Assembly (NCBI GenBank): GCA_004151065.3
Contig: NWUY0300025684.1
Location: 13,364-49,066 of the forward strand
DNA from: Larix sibirica
Taxonomy: Eukaryota > Streptophyta > Pinopsida > Pinales > Pinaceae
Direction of reading: 5' to 3'
Length of the DNA stretch: 35,703 bases
Shown here one piece after another: positions 1 through 11,070 of this stretch. Both the position numbers and the translations under genes were made by a program. The first letter of the stretch is position 1. Every line of letters begins with the position of its first letter. Under the pieces are notes generated by a model. The model saw only the letters and a list, made by a program, of their open reading frames with translations. It ran no database searches and was not told the origin of the DNA.

Positions 1-378
1 ATAACCTATATTAAAATTAACCAAAACAATCAACTCAAATATTTTATCTTTATTAAATCAATATAAATTTAGTTAATAAGAAACAGAAGAAATATTATTT
101 TTAAATATCTATTATTAAATCAATATAAATTTAGTTAATAAGAAACAGAAGAAATACTATTTTTAAATATCTAATAAACGCAAAATGCATAAAGTACATA
201 ATCACAATAAAACGACTCATCATAAAGTACGGTATGGTTATTGGAGTATCATGCTTGATATGGAATCTTTTGTGGTCTAAGCGTTTCAGTTGGAATAATA
301 TCGTTCTACTAAGTTTAGACACACTACACGAACCGATGGGAGAGTGAGTCCAGCGATTTTTCTGCGTTACCCACCCCA
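1..378. other. Unassigned AT-rich DNA left of gap
   Basis: This stretch is AT-rich and holds no recognisable coding region. The only structure I see is the tandem duplication at 51-174. It does not resemble the LTR at 9730-10863, although a 3' LTR would be expected just left of the polypurine tract at 381-388. The NN gap at 379-380 may therefore join sequence that is not truly adjacent. Confidence 0.5.
51..174. repeat. 62-bp tandem duplication
   Basis: Two consecutive 62-bp units (51-112 and 113-174) both begin TATTAAATCAATATAAATTT and differ at only one or two positions by eye, including a T/C change in the AATA[T/C]TATTT part. The near identity suggests a recent local duplication. No gene is associated with it. 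Confidence 0.9.
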
Positions 379-380
379 NN
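379..380. other. Assembly gap (NN)
   Basis: Two N bases interrupt the sequence directly beside a polypurine tract, at the point where the 3' LTR of the minus-strand Tat element should begin. The missing LTR probably lies in, or was lost through, this gap. Confidence 0.8.
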
Positions 381-388
381 CCCCCCTC
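381..388 (-). promoter_or_regulatory. Polypurine tract of the Tat element
   Basis: On the minus strand this reads AGAGGGGGG up to the gap. It follows the second RNase H region and lies where the plus-strand primer for reverse transcription should sit, just before a 3' LTR. The LTR itself is absent. Confidence 0.5.
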
Positions 389-471
389 TTAGTATCATTA
401 ATAATTCCAACATTGTCGGCTATATTTACATTGTGTACATGCTCTTTATGCTTTTTATATGTGTTTTATTC

Positions 472-897
472 TTAGTCATGGAATAAATATTGATCCCGAA
501 TATAGTTAGCCAATGTATCTAAAATGGTATTGAATCTTTTAGGCACGTGAAAATATGTAATAGATTCAAAATTTCTTTCAAGCAACCATACCCTTAAAAA
601 ATTGCAAAGTAAAATAGGATGATGAATTCTATACATGCCATTTAGTTGTGATACAACCAATTGTGAATCCAAAAGGATAGTAAACCATCAAACTCCTATT
701 CATATGGATTCCAATTGTAACTCAATCACAGCACTATACTCGACAATGTTATTAGTGGTTGGGACGAGAGATACTCCTCTAGAACTCACAATTTGACCAT
801 CTAGATCATATATTACCCAAGCCACAAAAGTGATATTCTGGGTATGATGGAAATATCCATCAATAAACCTAAAAAACATAGGTGAATCCGATGACAT
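472..897 (-). pseudogene. Archaeal-type second RNase H (aRNH) of the Tat element
   Basis: Two minus-strand reading frames (897-700 and 672-472) together give one RNase H fold broken by a frameshift near 672-700. The four expected acidic residues are visible: the D of FIDG (near 861), the E of NNIVEYSAV, the D of DSQLVV and the D of LDTLANY. RNase H removes the RNA strand of the RNA-DNA hybrid during reverse transcription. The motif set NNIxEYSA/DSQLVV differs from the normal gypsy RNase H fused to RT, which is present separately at about 2300-2880. A second, archaeal-type RNase H is known in Tat elements. Here it lies downstream of integrase and is separated from it by the pol stop at 1016-1018. 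Apart from the frameshift it is surprisingly well preserved. Confidence 0.8.
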
Positions 898-1015
898 GTG
901 TCAATAAAAAAATCACAATGAGTAACAATTGATAATAATCAAGACATCAAAGTAGAGATCAATCTAAGTTATCTATAATACACAATTATAGGAAGTCCTT
1001 CCTAGACAGGAAATT

Positions 1016-2290
1016 CTAAACGAAGTACTTCTTCAAATAGAGTCCATTTCTGGACCCCGGGGCATTCCCTTCAAAGTCTTCAAGCTCATAGGCCCATTTC
1101 TGTAGGAATTCCATCACAATGTAAGGACCAATCCACATCGATACAAGTTTCACATACCCCAGCTTATCATGTTTTTGGTCATAAACTAACACCATTTATC
1201 CTTCTGAGAAGATATGAGGACTAACTGACTTATCATATTGTTCTTTGATACGCTTTTGTTTTCTTCAATGGTGACAACATCATCCCTCATATGCTCGTCT
1301 AATTGTTCAAAATATAATAGACATTATTAGAGATCACTAGTGTTGGGTAATAGCTCTATAGCTAAATTCAAAGATGGAATATCGCATTGTATAGGTAACA
1401 CAGATTCAACTCTATATACAAGCTGGAAAGGAGTAAATCTTGTCGTAGTCTTGATAGTGTTTCAGTAGGCCCACAGAGCCAGGTAAATCATGATATACCA
1501 ATTACTTCCTTTTTTTCACCATCCTATGAAGCATGGTTTTAAAGACTTATTGACTGCTTCAACCTGACCATTTTCCTAAGGATAATATGATGAAGAGAAG
1601 TGTTGACGAAATCCAAGCTTCTCATCCAACTCTGACATCATTTTGCTTTGAAAGTGACTGCCATTGTCAGTGAAAATCTCTCTATAGATATTGAAATGAG
1701 CAATGGTCTAGTTAAATACAAAGTGTGCTACAGTTTCAAAGTAGGCATAGCTTCAACCCACTAAGTAAAGTAGTTGACGACCACAATGATATTTTATGAC
1801 CATTATTTGATGTCAGATTATAAGTTGTGAAATCAATCCCCCACTTGGTGAAGGGACCGATGTTGATAACTGGATATATTGGACCAGGGTGCACACGCAT
1901 ATTTTTAGAAAAAATTTAATGCAGATGACATCTCTTGACCACTTAAATGCAGTCCTTGAAGATTGAGGGCCATAAATATCCACCATGAAAAAAAATTGGG
2001 CTATAGCAAGCCCGGATAAGTGATTGCCACAGGCTCCTCCATGGAAATCATTTAAAAATTTATCATCTTATTTGTGAACTAAACAACACCTAAGAACAGT
2101 ATCAATTCCTCGATGATACAGAGTATCACCAATAATTACATAATGTCAATATTGATGATGAATTTTACGCATTTCTTCTCAAGAGGACTAAGGTGGGACC
2201 CTCTGGGTTTGTAGGTAAATAATAATATTTCCATACCAGGGGTCATCAGAGTTGATGAGGAAAATATTTTCATCAATAAATGACTCACAT
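1016..2290 (-). pseudogene. Integrase region of the Tat element
   Basis: The minus strand encodes a decayed integrase, which inserts the reverse-transcribed cDNA into host DNA. Recognisable pieces in order are a zinc-binding remnant with a KRCH motif, the catalytic-core WGIDFTT (first Asp), TDNGSHF (second Asp, near 1660) and a NGQVEAVNKS-like stretch holding the catalytic Glu (near 1560). The C-terminal tail ends GLYLKKYFV followed by a TAG stop at 1018-1016. This tail is typical of Tat/Athila polyproteins and no chromodomain is seen. Several stops and frameshifts interrupt it. Confidence 0.8.
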
Positions 2291-2299
2291 TCAATTATT

Positions 2300-3830
2300 G
2301 ATTCATCCTCTTGGTGTAAATCGAACATTAGCTCGACAAAGGACAAAGAATTATTTGATTCAGCAGAGGCAAACCCTAAGTTGAACTCCTGAAGGATGAC
2401 TATCCATTTATTGTATTTTCATCCAGTGATCCAATTAGACAAAATATGTTAAAAAGTATTTACATCAGCTATGACAGTAGTTCATCTAAGGAGAATGTAA
2501 TGTCAAATTCTTTGCACAATATACACAATAGCTAGTGTCGATTTCTCGACACGTGAGTACCTTAACTTGGGGCTTGTTAAGTTCTTTCTCAAGTAGTAAA
2601 TGACATGTTGCTAGTGGGAATTATATTTGTGTACTAGAACTATCCATACAATTGATTCTAATGTTGCTATACATAAAAGGAAATCTTTGCTATAATCTAG
2701 AGGACTCAGCAATGGGGCAGACACCAAGTCCTTTTTCAATTCATCGAGAGACTTATGAGCATTTTCATCCCATATGAATGGGACCCCTTTCCTTAATAGA
2801 TGAATGAAATCCTTTGTGATTTTGGCATATCTTGCTATGAATTGTCGCAAGCAATTAGCTTTCCCTGGAAGGATCTGCAATTGATTTAAGTTTGTGGGGG
2901 AGGAAACTGCAATATTGCCTCTACCTTGAACGGATATACCATTATACCATCCTTTGAAACAATGAAACCCAATAATCTACCTGATTCCACACAGAAAATA
3001 GACTTATGAGGATTCAGTCGAATCCTATAATGTCTACACCTATCAAAAATAGCTCGCAAATGTTTAGGGTGATCCATTCTCTTCCCTGATTTGGATGATA
3101 GATCATCTAAATAGGCTTCAACAATTTTCTGAATATCGTGGAAAGCATAAGACATAGCACATTGAAAGTTGATCCAGCATTCTTTAATCCAAAAGGCGTC
3201 TTCCTATATGCAAAAGTCCCCTAAGGACATATAAAGGAAGTATTATGTTGATCTTCAGGTCGAATCTGGATTTGATTATATCCGAAAAAGCCATCCATAA
3301 ACGAGAAAATATCATTACCAACACATTCATCTATAATCTGATCTATGAATGGGGTAGGGTAATTATCCTTGGACAAGATAGATTAAGATCTAAAAAATCA
3401 GTACCTACACAAATGTTTCCTTGTTTTTTATCAATGGGTGCCAAATTGGACACCCATTCTATCAAAGGGACAAGATAGATAAAATTTGCATAGAGTAAGT
3501 TCTCAATTTTTTCTTTAACAGCAACGACCTTTCCAGGGTTGACTGATATTAGCTTCTATCGAATAGGTTTTACATGAGGATAATTCTTGATCTTGTGTTC
3601 AACAATTGATAGGTATTTTCCTAGCATTTCTTCGTAGGACCAGGCGAAAACATCTCTATATTCCTTAAATAGTGTCGTATAAGTTTCAATTTCATCAAGA
3701 GAACAATCAGCACCATTAGGGTCTTGAAGATATTGATGGGAATAGTTTTCGAAATGTTTTCCATATTTCCCTCGGCATAAACTTGAGAAGAAGCAAGAGG
3801 AATCCCATACCACTCCATAGGTCTTGGTTG
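2300..3830 (-). pseudogene. Reverse transcriptase and RNase H of the Tat element
   Basis: The RT start is recognisable at 3813-3556, where a segment containing EYRDVFAWSYEEM precedes the fingers domain. The palm follows at 3155-2886 and keeps the catalytic YLDD box within IVEAYLDDL, then RLNPHKSIF and LLGFIVS. The connection and first RNase H part lie at 2880-2611, with GKANCLRQFIARYA and PFIWDENAH, and weaker RNase H sequence continues to about 2300. This order is typical of Ty3/gypsy pol. The section between about 3200 and 3550 and the rest of RNase H are broken by stops and frame changes, so it is inactive although the catalytic box survives. Confidence 0.88.
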
Positions 3831-4449
3831 GATTGTTTTGTCGTTATCAATTGTCAAATTAGTTTCATTTGGAAGAAACGATGCACGTTGATGCATGACC
3901 TCCCAAGGTATATCCCCTAAATACATTGCCTCAATGATAGCTTCATCGTACGGAAAAATTGTGTCTCAACCCAAACAGGGATCAAAGACTGGTCATTAGG
4001 TTCCAAAATAGAATGTAGACCAGCATGGTCTGCTTCATTTGAAATTATTGGTTGGTAAGCATTCTCATGTGCAAACAAAATTGAAGTCTCCCAACTACAC
4101 CTAGTTTCATTCGAAGATTCCAGTAGCTTCCAAGGGTCATTAAAATAAGAAGTCTTAAATTAAGACACCTTAGGTGTGGAATTCATGACAATGGGGGAAA
4201 GTGTGTGTATCGAAGACACATTTGAATGCAAGTCAGGTGGGTATAAATTAGACATTCTCATTGATGTAGGATAAATACCAACACCGACTTTTTCACAATC
4301 CATCACGGAATGGCTTACTAAGGGGATATTGGATCCATTATGGTGGTTAAACGCATTTATATTTAATTAAATGCATTTCAATTTAATGAGAGCTAGTCAC
4401 TGTTGTAAGAATATTTCCATCATGATGAAACTTGATGACATGGAAGTTG

Positions 4450-4800
4450 AGGATACCACATCCATCATAGCTCAGGTCCAAATCCTTCCTGGTAACAGGT
4501 TATAGTCGAGTGGACAGTCAACAACTTCCACATCAACCTTTACTATTTCCCCCCTAGCTCCATTGGAAGAGCAGGGATGAATATGTGAGGTTGGAAAAGA
4601 GGGCCAACAAAATATTTCAACATGGTCACAGGCGCAACTACTTCAGACAAACCTATATCCTTCCAACATGAAAAATACATGACATATGCAGAAGCACCCT
4701 CATCTACAGCAGTGCAATGTATTTTGGACTTTCCAGATGAAACTTGGATCTGAAATTCCGCATGACAAGGTAAACGAGGCTACCAACCTTCAAAATAAAA
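4450..4800 (-). pseudogene. Aspartic protease of the Tat element
   Basis: Minus-strand translation gives a retroviral-type protease remnant. The active-site motif reads DEGAS within AVDEGASAYVM (near 4705), then a CWKDIG segment, a PHIFIPALPMELGG region and a DCPLDYN-like stretch near 4510 that in intact relatives precedes a LLGR motif. This protease would cleave the gag-pol polyprotein. The motif has Glu where most retroviral proteases have Ser or Thr (DSG/DTG). From memory, DEGA occurs in related plant Tat elements, so it may be a lineage feature and not decay. Stops are present, including one after the GGK near 4545. Confidence 0.7.
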
Positions 4801-5330
4801 GGTGATGACCTGATTTTTCGTGGGGTCTATAGATCCTAAAGCTGAAAGCAAGGTCTTTCTTTGAGTTGGAAAACTTTGGAGGACTTCGAGAGTGGACATT
4901 GCACAAGGAGCATGTGCCATATCTTCAACAATACTATAGTTTTTGGCAGCACGCGCATTAGGATTTTACATGGCCTTCTTCATAACACCTTTCGGTATTC
5001 AAGGCATAGTATCATTACCCATCTTCTCAATGTGTAATGGGAAGCTACTTCAGATTCAAGTGTGTCATTTCCTTTGGGTCCAAATGTATTTGTTTTGTAA
5101 GTCTTATTTCTAGTCTGAAGATTTACATCTTGTTGGAAAATGAAAACTTCTCTTTGGTCAAATTTCCTCCTTGTGAGGAGGTGAGGAGGTAACATGATTT
5201 CCCCCTTGCGGAGGTGTAGGGTTATGGTGAGAAATAGAAACCATTTTTTGTTGTTGCTAGGGAGATGGATTAGTCAACATAGCAGGTTGGGTATTTCCTT
5301 CCTTTTGTGCTAACAATCTCTGAACTATTT
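4800..5330 (-). other. Gag-protease linker of the Tat element
   Basis: The segment between the zinc knuckle and the protease carries polar, low-complexity minus-strand reading frames, such as the one at 5195-4980, but no domain I recognise. Linkers of this kind are normal in Tat polyproteins. I see no independent gene in it. Confidence 0.45.
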
Positions 5331-7430
5331 CTATCTTGGGGGTTTTAAAGGTTAGGTGGTCTTCATTACACAATTGGCAAGGAAACTTGACCTTATTGTT
5401 TTCCTTTTTATCCCCACTAGCATTTTTTTATTGTTTTTATTTGCATTATTGTTCCCTTGGTTTCCAATTTTATTTTATTTTTCTCCCCTCCGGGTTGTTG
5501 GTTTCCATTTACATTGGAGTTTTGTACTAACAAAACATCTGAGGGAGGGTTGGGTTTGGGATTTCGTGTGTTGTTCTGGCCAACTTCCAATGAATTTTGA
5601 CCAATAAGGTTCATACCCTAGCTATCTAAGTTATTTTCAATTGAACCAATCATGCCATCAACATAGGGTCCGGGGGTAAGTTTAGTTGGATCAACTTTTT
5701 CTCTAGGAGCAGTGGAAAAAATTTCATACAATATTCTATATTGGGAGTAGACCAAATCCAGTTGATGGGATTTGATAATAACTTGCTCTTCAGTTTGCAC
5801 CCCCAAAAGGGCCACATCCTTCACTATGAAAGGTTGTAAGGACTTAATAACCAATCAGTGAGAAATTCATCCAGAATCTAAGCTTTAATAAGGATTCTTC
5901 TCCTTCACCACTCATGGAGTTGGTCAAAAATATGAGCAGATCTATCTTTCCTAATTGAAGTCAATAATTCCATACCAGTCTCATAATGGACTCATAACTG
6001 AAAGTGGTTCGAGAATGTCATCACAATCTAATGGAATCATCCATCAGAGAGTTAGAGGAGCACCATAGATGAAAATTCATCACATGGTTTACCGAGTCTT
6101 CCTTAGGTTTCCCTTTAAACTCAGGAATGTCGAAAGGTAGTTTATTAGGGAGGGGTGGCCATCTAGGGTCATGTAAAACCAGATCATTAGTTAGATTTGC
6201 AAGGTATGAAAAATTCAACATGGCCAAGAATGTCATATTTGTCTGAGCCATAGAGTTCCATGATCCGGAGAATTAGCTGCCCATTGGTTCGTGTTCATAA
6301 AAAAATGTCCTGGAATATAAGGGCATCCAGGATTCATGAAAAGTTGATTATTTGGCCCAAAATTCTGATCAGGTTGGGTTTGCACAAAAGATGGAAAAGC
6401 AAATCCAAAAGCGCTTCCCATTCCATCTAAAGGTTGGCTACTCTGTAAGGTATTCACCAATGTAGGGTTAACCAAGTTTGTGCCTCCTACTCCGAAAAAA
6501 AAAAAAATTGTTTCCTTGTGGAGTATACTGCCCCCATGGAAACCCAGTGCTAGATCCACCTAGTCCAAATTGATTACCTTGTGGTATGCTTGATGCAAAG
6601 GGATTTATAGTACTCATGCCTCCAAGTCACTAGAAAGTAAAGTTGATCTGGGTAGACTAGAGTTGTTAAAAGCTCCAGTTATGGTAGATGGGCTAGGCAT
6701 GGACATTTGTCCAGTATAGGGTGGGAAATTTTGGAAAGGAACTAACTTGGGACACTACCTGAGGTGGTGGTAAACATTGATGTAGGAGTGATATATGCAA
6801 GTATCAATTGAAAACATGGAAATTTTAACCCAAAAGAAAAATTATTTATGCTTTGCGGAGCTAAGGAAGCTCCACTAGTAAGTATCATAGAGGATGATGG
6901 GGACCATCCTAATCCTACTATGGGTGACATGTTTGAACTAACTCCGCCTACAAGGGTTGAATTAACTAGGGGAATTACCTCCCAAGTAGCATATACTTCT
7001 CCAATTTTTCCATATTAAACCACTAATACAAAAGGTGGTTGTTTCCAAGAATGTGAAGATCAACTCCTCAACTAAAACTAGTGCTTTGTGGTGGGCTCAA
7101 AACTCCTGATGGATATGTGAAATATTCTATTAAGGTAGGAACTGAATTCTACTTTGAATGGGGGGAATAACTCTAGGGAATTTATTCAACAAACCCTTAA
7201 CATAACTAAAATGTCCTTCTCCAGACGAAGTCTCAAACTCGCTAGAACTAGAATTGCTTTCTTCTTCTACTTGTTCTATTTGTGATTCCTGATTTTCTTC
7301 CTCTATCCCCTAAGGGGGTGGATTATTGTAATCCAGTCTTCACCTTGGTGCAGGTACTTCTCTCTGTTTAGGAGAGTGTCCTTGAATTCTTCTAGACTTG
7401 CACAAAGGTTGATCGGTTGTGATGGCTCGC
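5330..7430 (-). pseudogene. Gag of the Tat element
   Basis: Gag forms the virus-like particle around the element RNA. On the minus strand the N-terminal part (about 7430-7160) reads through ITTDQPL and an acidic, Ser-rich stretch (SNSSSSEFETSSGEG). A Gly/Asn/Pro-rich region follows (to about 6260), then the capsid core at 6251-6021 with LPFDIPEFKGKP and FHLWCSSNSLMDDSIRL, and capsid C-terminal sequence at 5854-5618 with QLDLVYSQYRILYE. A degenerate zinc knuckle (CQLCNEDH) lies near 5365. Stops and frameshifts occur throughout and no convincing initiator Met is left, so the upper boundary is approximate. Confidence 0.8.
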
Positions 7431-7439
7431 AGAAAACAC

Positions 7440-9700
7440 AAAGAAGAAGTCTACAAAAATAAAACAACAAACAACACTCACTAGAAAATTCCTAAAAATA
7501 TTACAACAAGTAGAGAACTCTTCCAATTACAAGCTTTTGGATGTTTAGAACCAAACACTATTGAGTGAAAATCCATAATTGGGGGTCTTCTGAAAATAAT
7601 CCCTGGATAATTAGGTCCAAATCCAACCAACGAAGATCGAGAAACAATTACCTTACTTTCACGGACCAATCACTAGGAGTGCAAGCACTTGCCTTACTCT
7701 CCCAAGGAGCTAGGATGGAAAGTCTACTCCTATCTTTAGGCACCTCAAGATATTCCCCTTGCAGTGACTTAGGAGGAAGCTAAGATAAGAAACTAATACT
7801 ACCACTTCACGTTAGGTAGTTAGGAGGAACAATCGTTGGAAAGGGCTTCTGCGAATGAGTAGGGAATGTAGGACACTAGTCTTAGACCCAAAGCTATCAG
7901 TGAGAAGTGGTGTCACCACAAGGACTTTCCACACCTAAACAACCCCCATACACGCATAACCCCACTAATCCAAGCACCGGGGAAAAATCTATCCACTTGG
8001 ACTAGCTTTACCTACCACTTGACGTCAGTTTGAGTGGTGCTTTCCCAACAAGTGTTTCACACTACTAATGGGTTTTGACTCTCTTTAATAGTTCCTAGTT
8101 TGCAATATTCTGTGACTTTGGAGGATTTTTTTCACAACACCTATCTCCAAAGTCTTAAACACTAGACTATTAGGTGAGTTTCTTACTAAAAGAAAAAACC
8201 TCTTAGTCTTTTCTAATTACTCCTTGCTTATTCAAAATGCAATTTCAAAAAAAATTAAGAGAATAAAACTTGATGCACGTAAATAATTTTCAAATGCAAA
8301 GAAACACTTGTTCACACTCTTTAAAATGGCATATGAAACATTCCTACATGCAACTAAGGATATTCAAGTAAAAATGCATTTGTTGTTATTCTTTACAATG
8401 AAAATATGGAGCACTTGTTAACCCACTAAACCAACTTTTCACAATGCAATTGTTTCAAAATGTATAATCTCCTTTTGAATGAAAATGTAAGTACTTAAGA
8501 TATTTCAAATTGACATGCAATATTTTTCAGATTTCGAATATTTCAGTGCACATGCAAACTTTTAATCCAAAACACAATATTTTTAAATGCAGATGCAAAC
8601 CCAAACTTTTGATATTTTGAACAACAAATGCAATCTTAATCTCTCATATGCACATGTAATTCAATCTTAAATATATATGCAACTCTACTTTCTCAATGCA
8701 AATGACGACTGAATCATACATGCAAATGCAACTAGACAAACCAAATAGAATTTTTTGTTTTTTGAATGCAAAATGAAAACTTGTTTTTCAAAAGAAAACT
8801 TGGAATTAATGAAAACAAAAATGCAAAATTGCTTTTGATGCACCAAAAAAACTCACTTTTCAAATGAAAAACTTTCAATTTCACACAACTAAAAATGCAA
8901 AAAAAATCTACGTTGATCCAATTTTTTACTTTTCCAATTGAATGAAAATAAACTACTTGATGAGAAACCACCCCAATGCAAACAAATAACAATGTTTGAT
9001 ATAACCATCAATAACAGTGAAGGCAACCACAAACACAATACCTTTCAACCATACAAGTTTAACCAATTTGAGAAGGACAATCCAATCACAAGTTTTATGA
9101 GTTCAAATACTCAATCTAGTTTACTTGGAAATAGGGTTTGGTAAATCCTAAATCTTCCATACAGTTGATGCAATCAGAAACATAAACATACATGATTACT
9201 TTTTGAGCCTCCACTTTCAAAGTCTATCAAACCACAAGTTGTGAAAAGGACTGTAAACAAATGCACTTTTAAAATACCTTTCACCCTCAGCTAATTTGAA
9301 AAAACAAGTTGAAACTGATAAAATAATACCCAAGTTTATTCTGAGAGGTCACAGAGACACCTAATACAATTAGAGGTTTCCAAACAAACACAGACAATCC
9401 TATAGAATGAGGACATTGAATGTGAAAATTTCACACTTTCAGGGAATCCACACCTGTGATTTAGGTTTCTAGCGAGTGAATCGCTATTATGCACACTATT
9501 GCACACGAAATACAAGATAAATCGCTACTGTTAGTGCTACAAATAGAAAAGAAGTCCTGAGAATTTTAAAAACAAAAATGCAAACTCAAAAAATATCAAA
9601 ACAAAAAGTTTCTTCGAGTATCAGAGGTAGGTTCCAACTTAACAAAGGTTCAATCAACTCAAAAGCACTAGAGGAAATGACCAAGAAGCCCTACAATAGA
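7440..9700 (-). other. Long 5' leader of the Tat element
   Basis: About 2.3 kb separate the PBS from gag. I see no coding domain here. Between 8236 and 8980 the sequence is AT-rich and carries 21 copies of ATGCA by my count (TGCAT on the element's sense strand), reported separately. Long untranslated leaders are usual in Tat/Ogre-type elements. Short open frames such as those at 7565-7783 and 8938-9144 have no recognisable content. Confidence 0.6.
8236..8980. repeat. Cluster of ATGCA pentamers
   Basis: Twenty-one ATGCA occurrences fall in about 745 bp, usually within AAATGCAA or CATGCAA contexts and irregularly spaced. This is far denser than in neighbouring stretches. It is not a simple tandem array, and could be an ancient degenerate repeat or a compositional bias of the leader. 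Confidence 0.75.
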
Positions 9701-9701
9701 T

Positions 9702-9725
9702 GGTTTCTCCCCAGTGGAATCACCA
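9702..9725 (-). promoter_or_regulatory. Primer binding site of the Tat element
   Basis: The minus strand reads TGGTGATTCCACTGGGGAG, starting 4 nt after the LTR end. This matches the TGGnGACTCnnCTGGGGA pattern seen after the LTR in many Tat/Ogre-type elements, where a host tRNA primes minus-strand DNA synthesis. The tRNA species cannot be fixed from the sequence alone. Confidence 0.75.
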
Positions 9726-9729
9726 ATTT

Positions 9730-10863
9730 TGTTGGTAAGGAATTTTTCCAAATGATTGGGGTTATATCACCAACATATTGGGGTTTCTTAAGATAGAAAT
9801 CTAAGGTTTGATTGCAAGCAAAATAGACTCTTTATAATAAATTAAATCCAAGCAAATCTATACAAAAGAGATCAAAGGAAAGAAAATAGTGCACCTTGTT
9901 TATGAACGTTGGTCCTAGCTTTCTTTTCTCCTCAAATCTGCTTCAATTCTTCAACCCAAAAACCTACAAAACAAACACAATACCCTCTTTAAACAAATTG
10001 GCTACAAAAATATTATTGAAATTAAAACATAGCATATAATTGAAAGCTAGTTAATTGAATGAACAACAATATGTAAGCCAAAATTAAGACAATAAATTGG
10101 GAATGGAAAGATGTCCAACCTATATTAAATAGCAGTAAATACTACAATCCATACCATGTTCTGCTCAGCACCTTTACGAAAATTGGATCTCAAGGTATCT
10201 CCTGCTCAAGTTCTCCACAACTCCCTCCAACTCTCCACATGCACAAAGGTAGAAATTGTTTGAGGGAAACAACTTTAGCATATAGGGATATGAGATCAAA
10301 CGTGATGATCTACTATTATGAGGGAAAAGGGATAAATGATAGGCAAATCCTACAGCATAAATTTACCATGGAAAAGAACCCCCCAAATGGCCTAATTCAC
10401 TTTCTTTTATAGTTAGTGAAGTTAAGTTGGGGAAGTTGTAACCGAGCAGGTGGTTGCCAAAACCACCATAACTTCCTCAATTTCAAAATTTTATTTATTT
10501 TTCATATTTTTTGGAGGAATTCACCCTTAAACCAAGAGCAACAAGTGACTGAATCACTAGCAAAGCATGTGCAACACGAGTGCAACATTTTATTAAATTT
10601 GTTGGCAAACCAAAGGAAGAAAGAAACTAACTCGCATCTTGCGTAACCATCGGAGGTGAATTTGCTCTTGTGAAGGATTATAACTTTCAAGGTAAATGGG
10701 AATGGTTGAGGGTTGACTTGAATTATCAAGGCCATAACAACTTAATCCAAATCAAGGATCTTCAATTCATAATTGTCCTTTTGTGTGAACGAATATTTGA
10801 CTTTTGAAGTGTCATCTTTAAACTGTCGTCACATACGGAGAAGTGTCAATTTGGGTTATAACA
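9730..10863 (-). repeat. 5' LTR of the Tat element
   Basis: The LTR begins TGTTATAACCC at 10863 and ends CAACA at 9730 (minus strand), about 1134 bp with TGTT...AACA termini. The end is fixed by the PBS just downstream. The start is fixed by the abrupt beginning of another element's LTR sequence at 10864. A candidate TATA box lies near 10405-10412. The partner 3' LTR is not in the window, so insertion age cannot be estimated by comparing LTRs. Confidence 0.75.
10400..10415 (-). promoter_or_regulatory. Candidate TATA box in the Tat LTR
   Basis: The minus strand reads TAACTATAAAAGAAAG about 450 bp into the LTR, where an RNA polymerase II promoter at the U3/R boundary would be expected. It is a good match to TATAAAA, but transcription is not shown. 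Confidence 0.5.
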
Positions 10864-11053
10864 CACCCAGCCTTAAGAGGCATGTAAACTTTGCTTCCAT
10901 ATTTGCTTTTCATAATAAAGGAGTCAATTTTGTTGCATTTATCTTGTTTATTCTCTTGCTTAGTTATTATGTTCTATAATATTGAGTTTCTAGTGATTAT
11001 TTATCTATTTTATCTTGATGTTTCTCTAACTTGAAAGGGTAAAGTACTCCACA
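10864..11053 (+). repeat. Truncated 5' LTR of the chromovirus-like element
   Basis: This 190-bp segment matches the right-hand part of the LTR at 13112-13556 (for example CCCAGCCTTAAG and GATGTTTCTCTAACTTG) and ends CCACA directly before a PBS. Its left part is missing because the Tat element LTR abuts it at 10863, consistent with an insertion into this LTR. Confidence 0.8.
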
Positions 11054-11055
11054 AG

Positions 11056-11070
11056 TGGTATTAGAGTCGC
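11056..11070 (+). promoter_or_regulatory. Primer binding site (initiator tRNA-Met type)
   Basis: TGGTATTAGAGTCGC starts 2 nt after the LTR end at 11053 and closely matches the TGGTATCAGAGC site complementary to plant initiator tRNA-Met. It primes minus-strand DNA synthesis and confirms the orientation of this element. Confidence 0.8.

Larger units (their letters stand above)
381..10863 (-). mobile_element. Tat-lineage Ty3/gypsy LTR retrotransposon, decayed
   Basis: On the minus strand the order is LTR (10863-9730), PBS (9725-9702), long leader, gag (about 7430-5330), protease (about 4800-4450), RT-RNase H (about 3830-2300), integrase (about 2280-1016), a second RNase H (897-472) and a polypurine tract (388-381). 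RT before integrase defines Ty3/gypsy. The long LTR and leader, the absence of a visible chromodomain and the extra archaeal-type RNase H after integrase point to the Tat (Ogre-like) branch. Every domain is interrupted by stops or frameshifts. The 3' LTR is missing at the NN gap. The 5' LTR ends exactly where a truncated LTR of the next element begins (10864), so this element most likely inserted into that older LTR. Confidence 0.85.

Noticed and set aside
3245-3478. 77-residue plus-strand open frame
   Set aside because: It overlaps the Tat RT palm on the opposite strand and has no recognisable content.
5336-5614. Overlapping plus-strand hydrophobic frames
   Set aside because: They are antisense to the Asn/Gln/Pro-rich gag tail and zinc-knuckle region of the Tat element.
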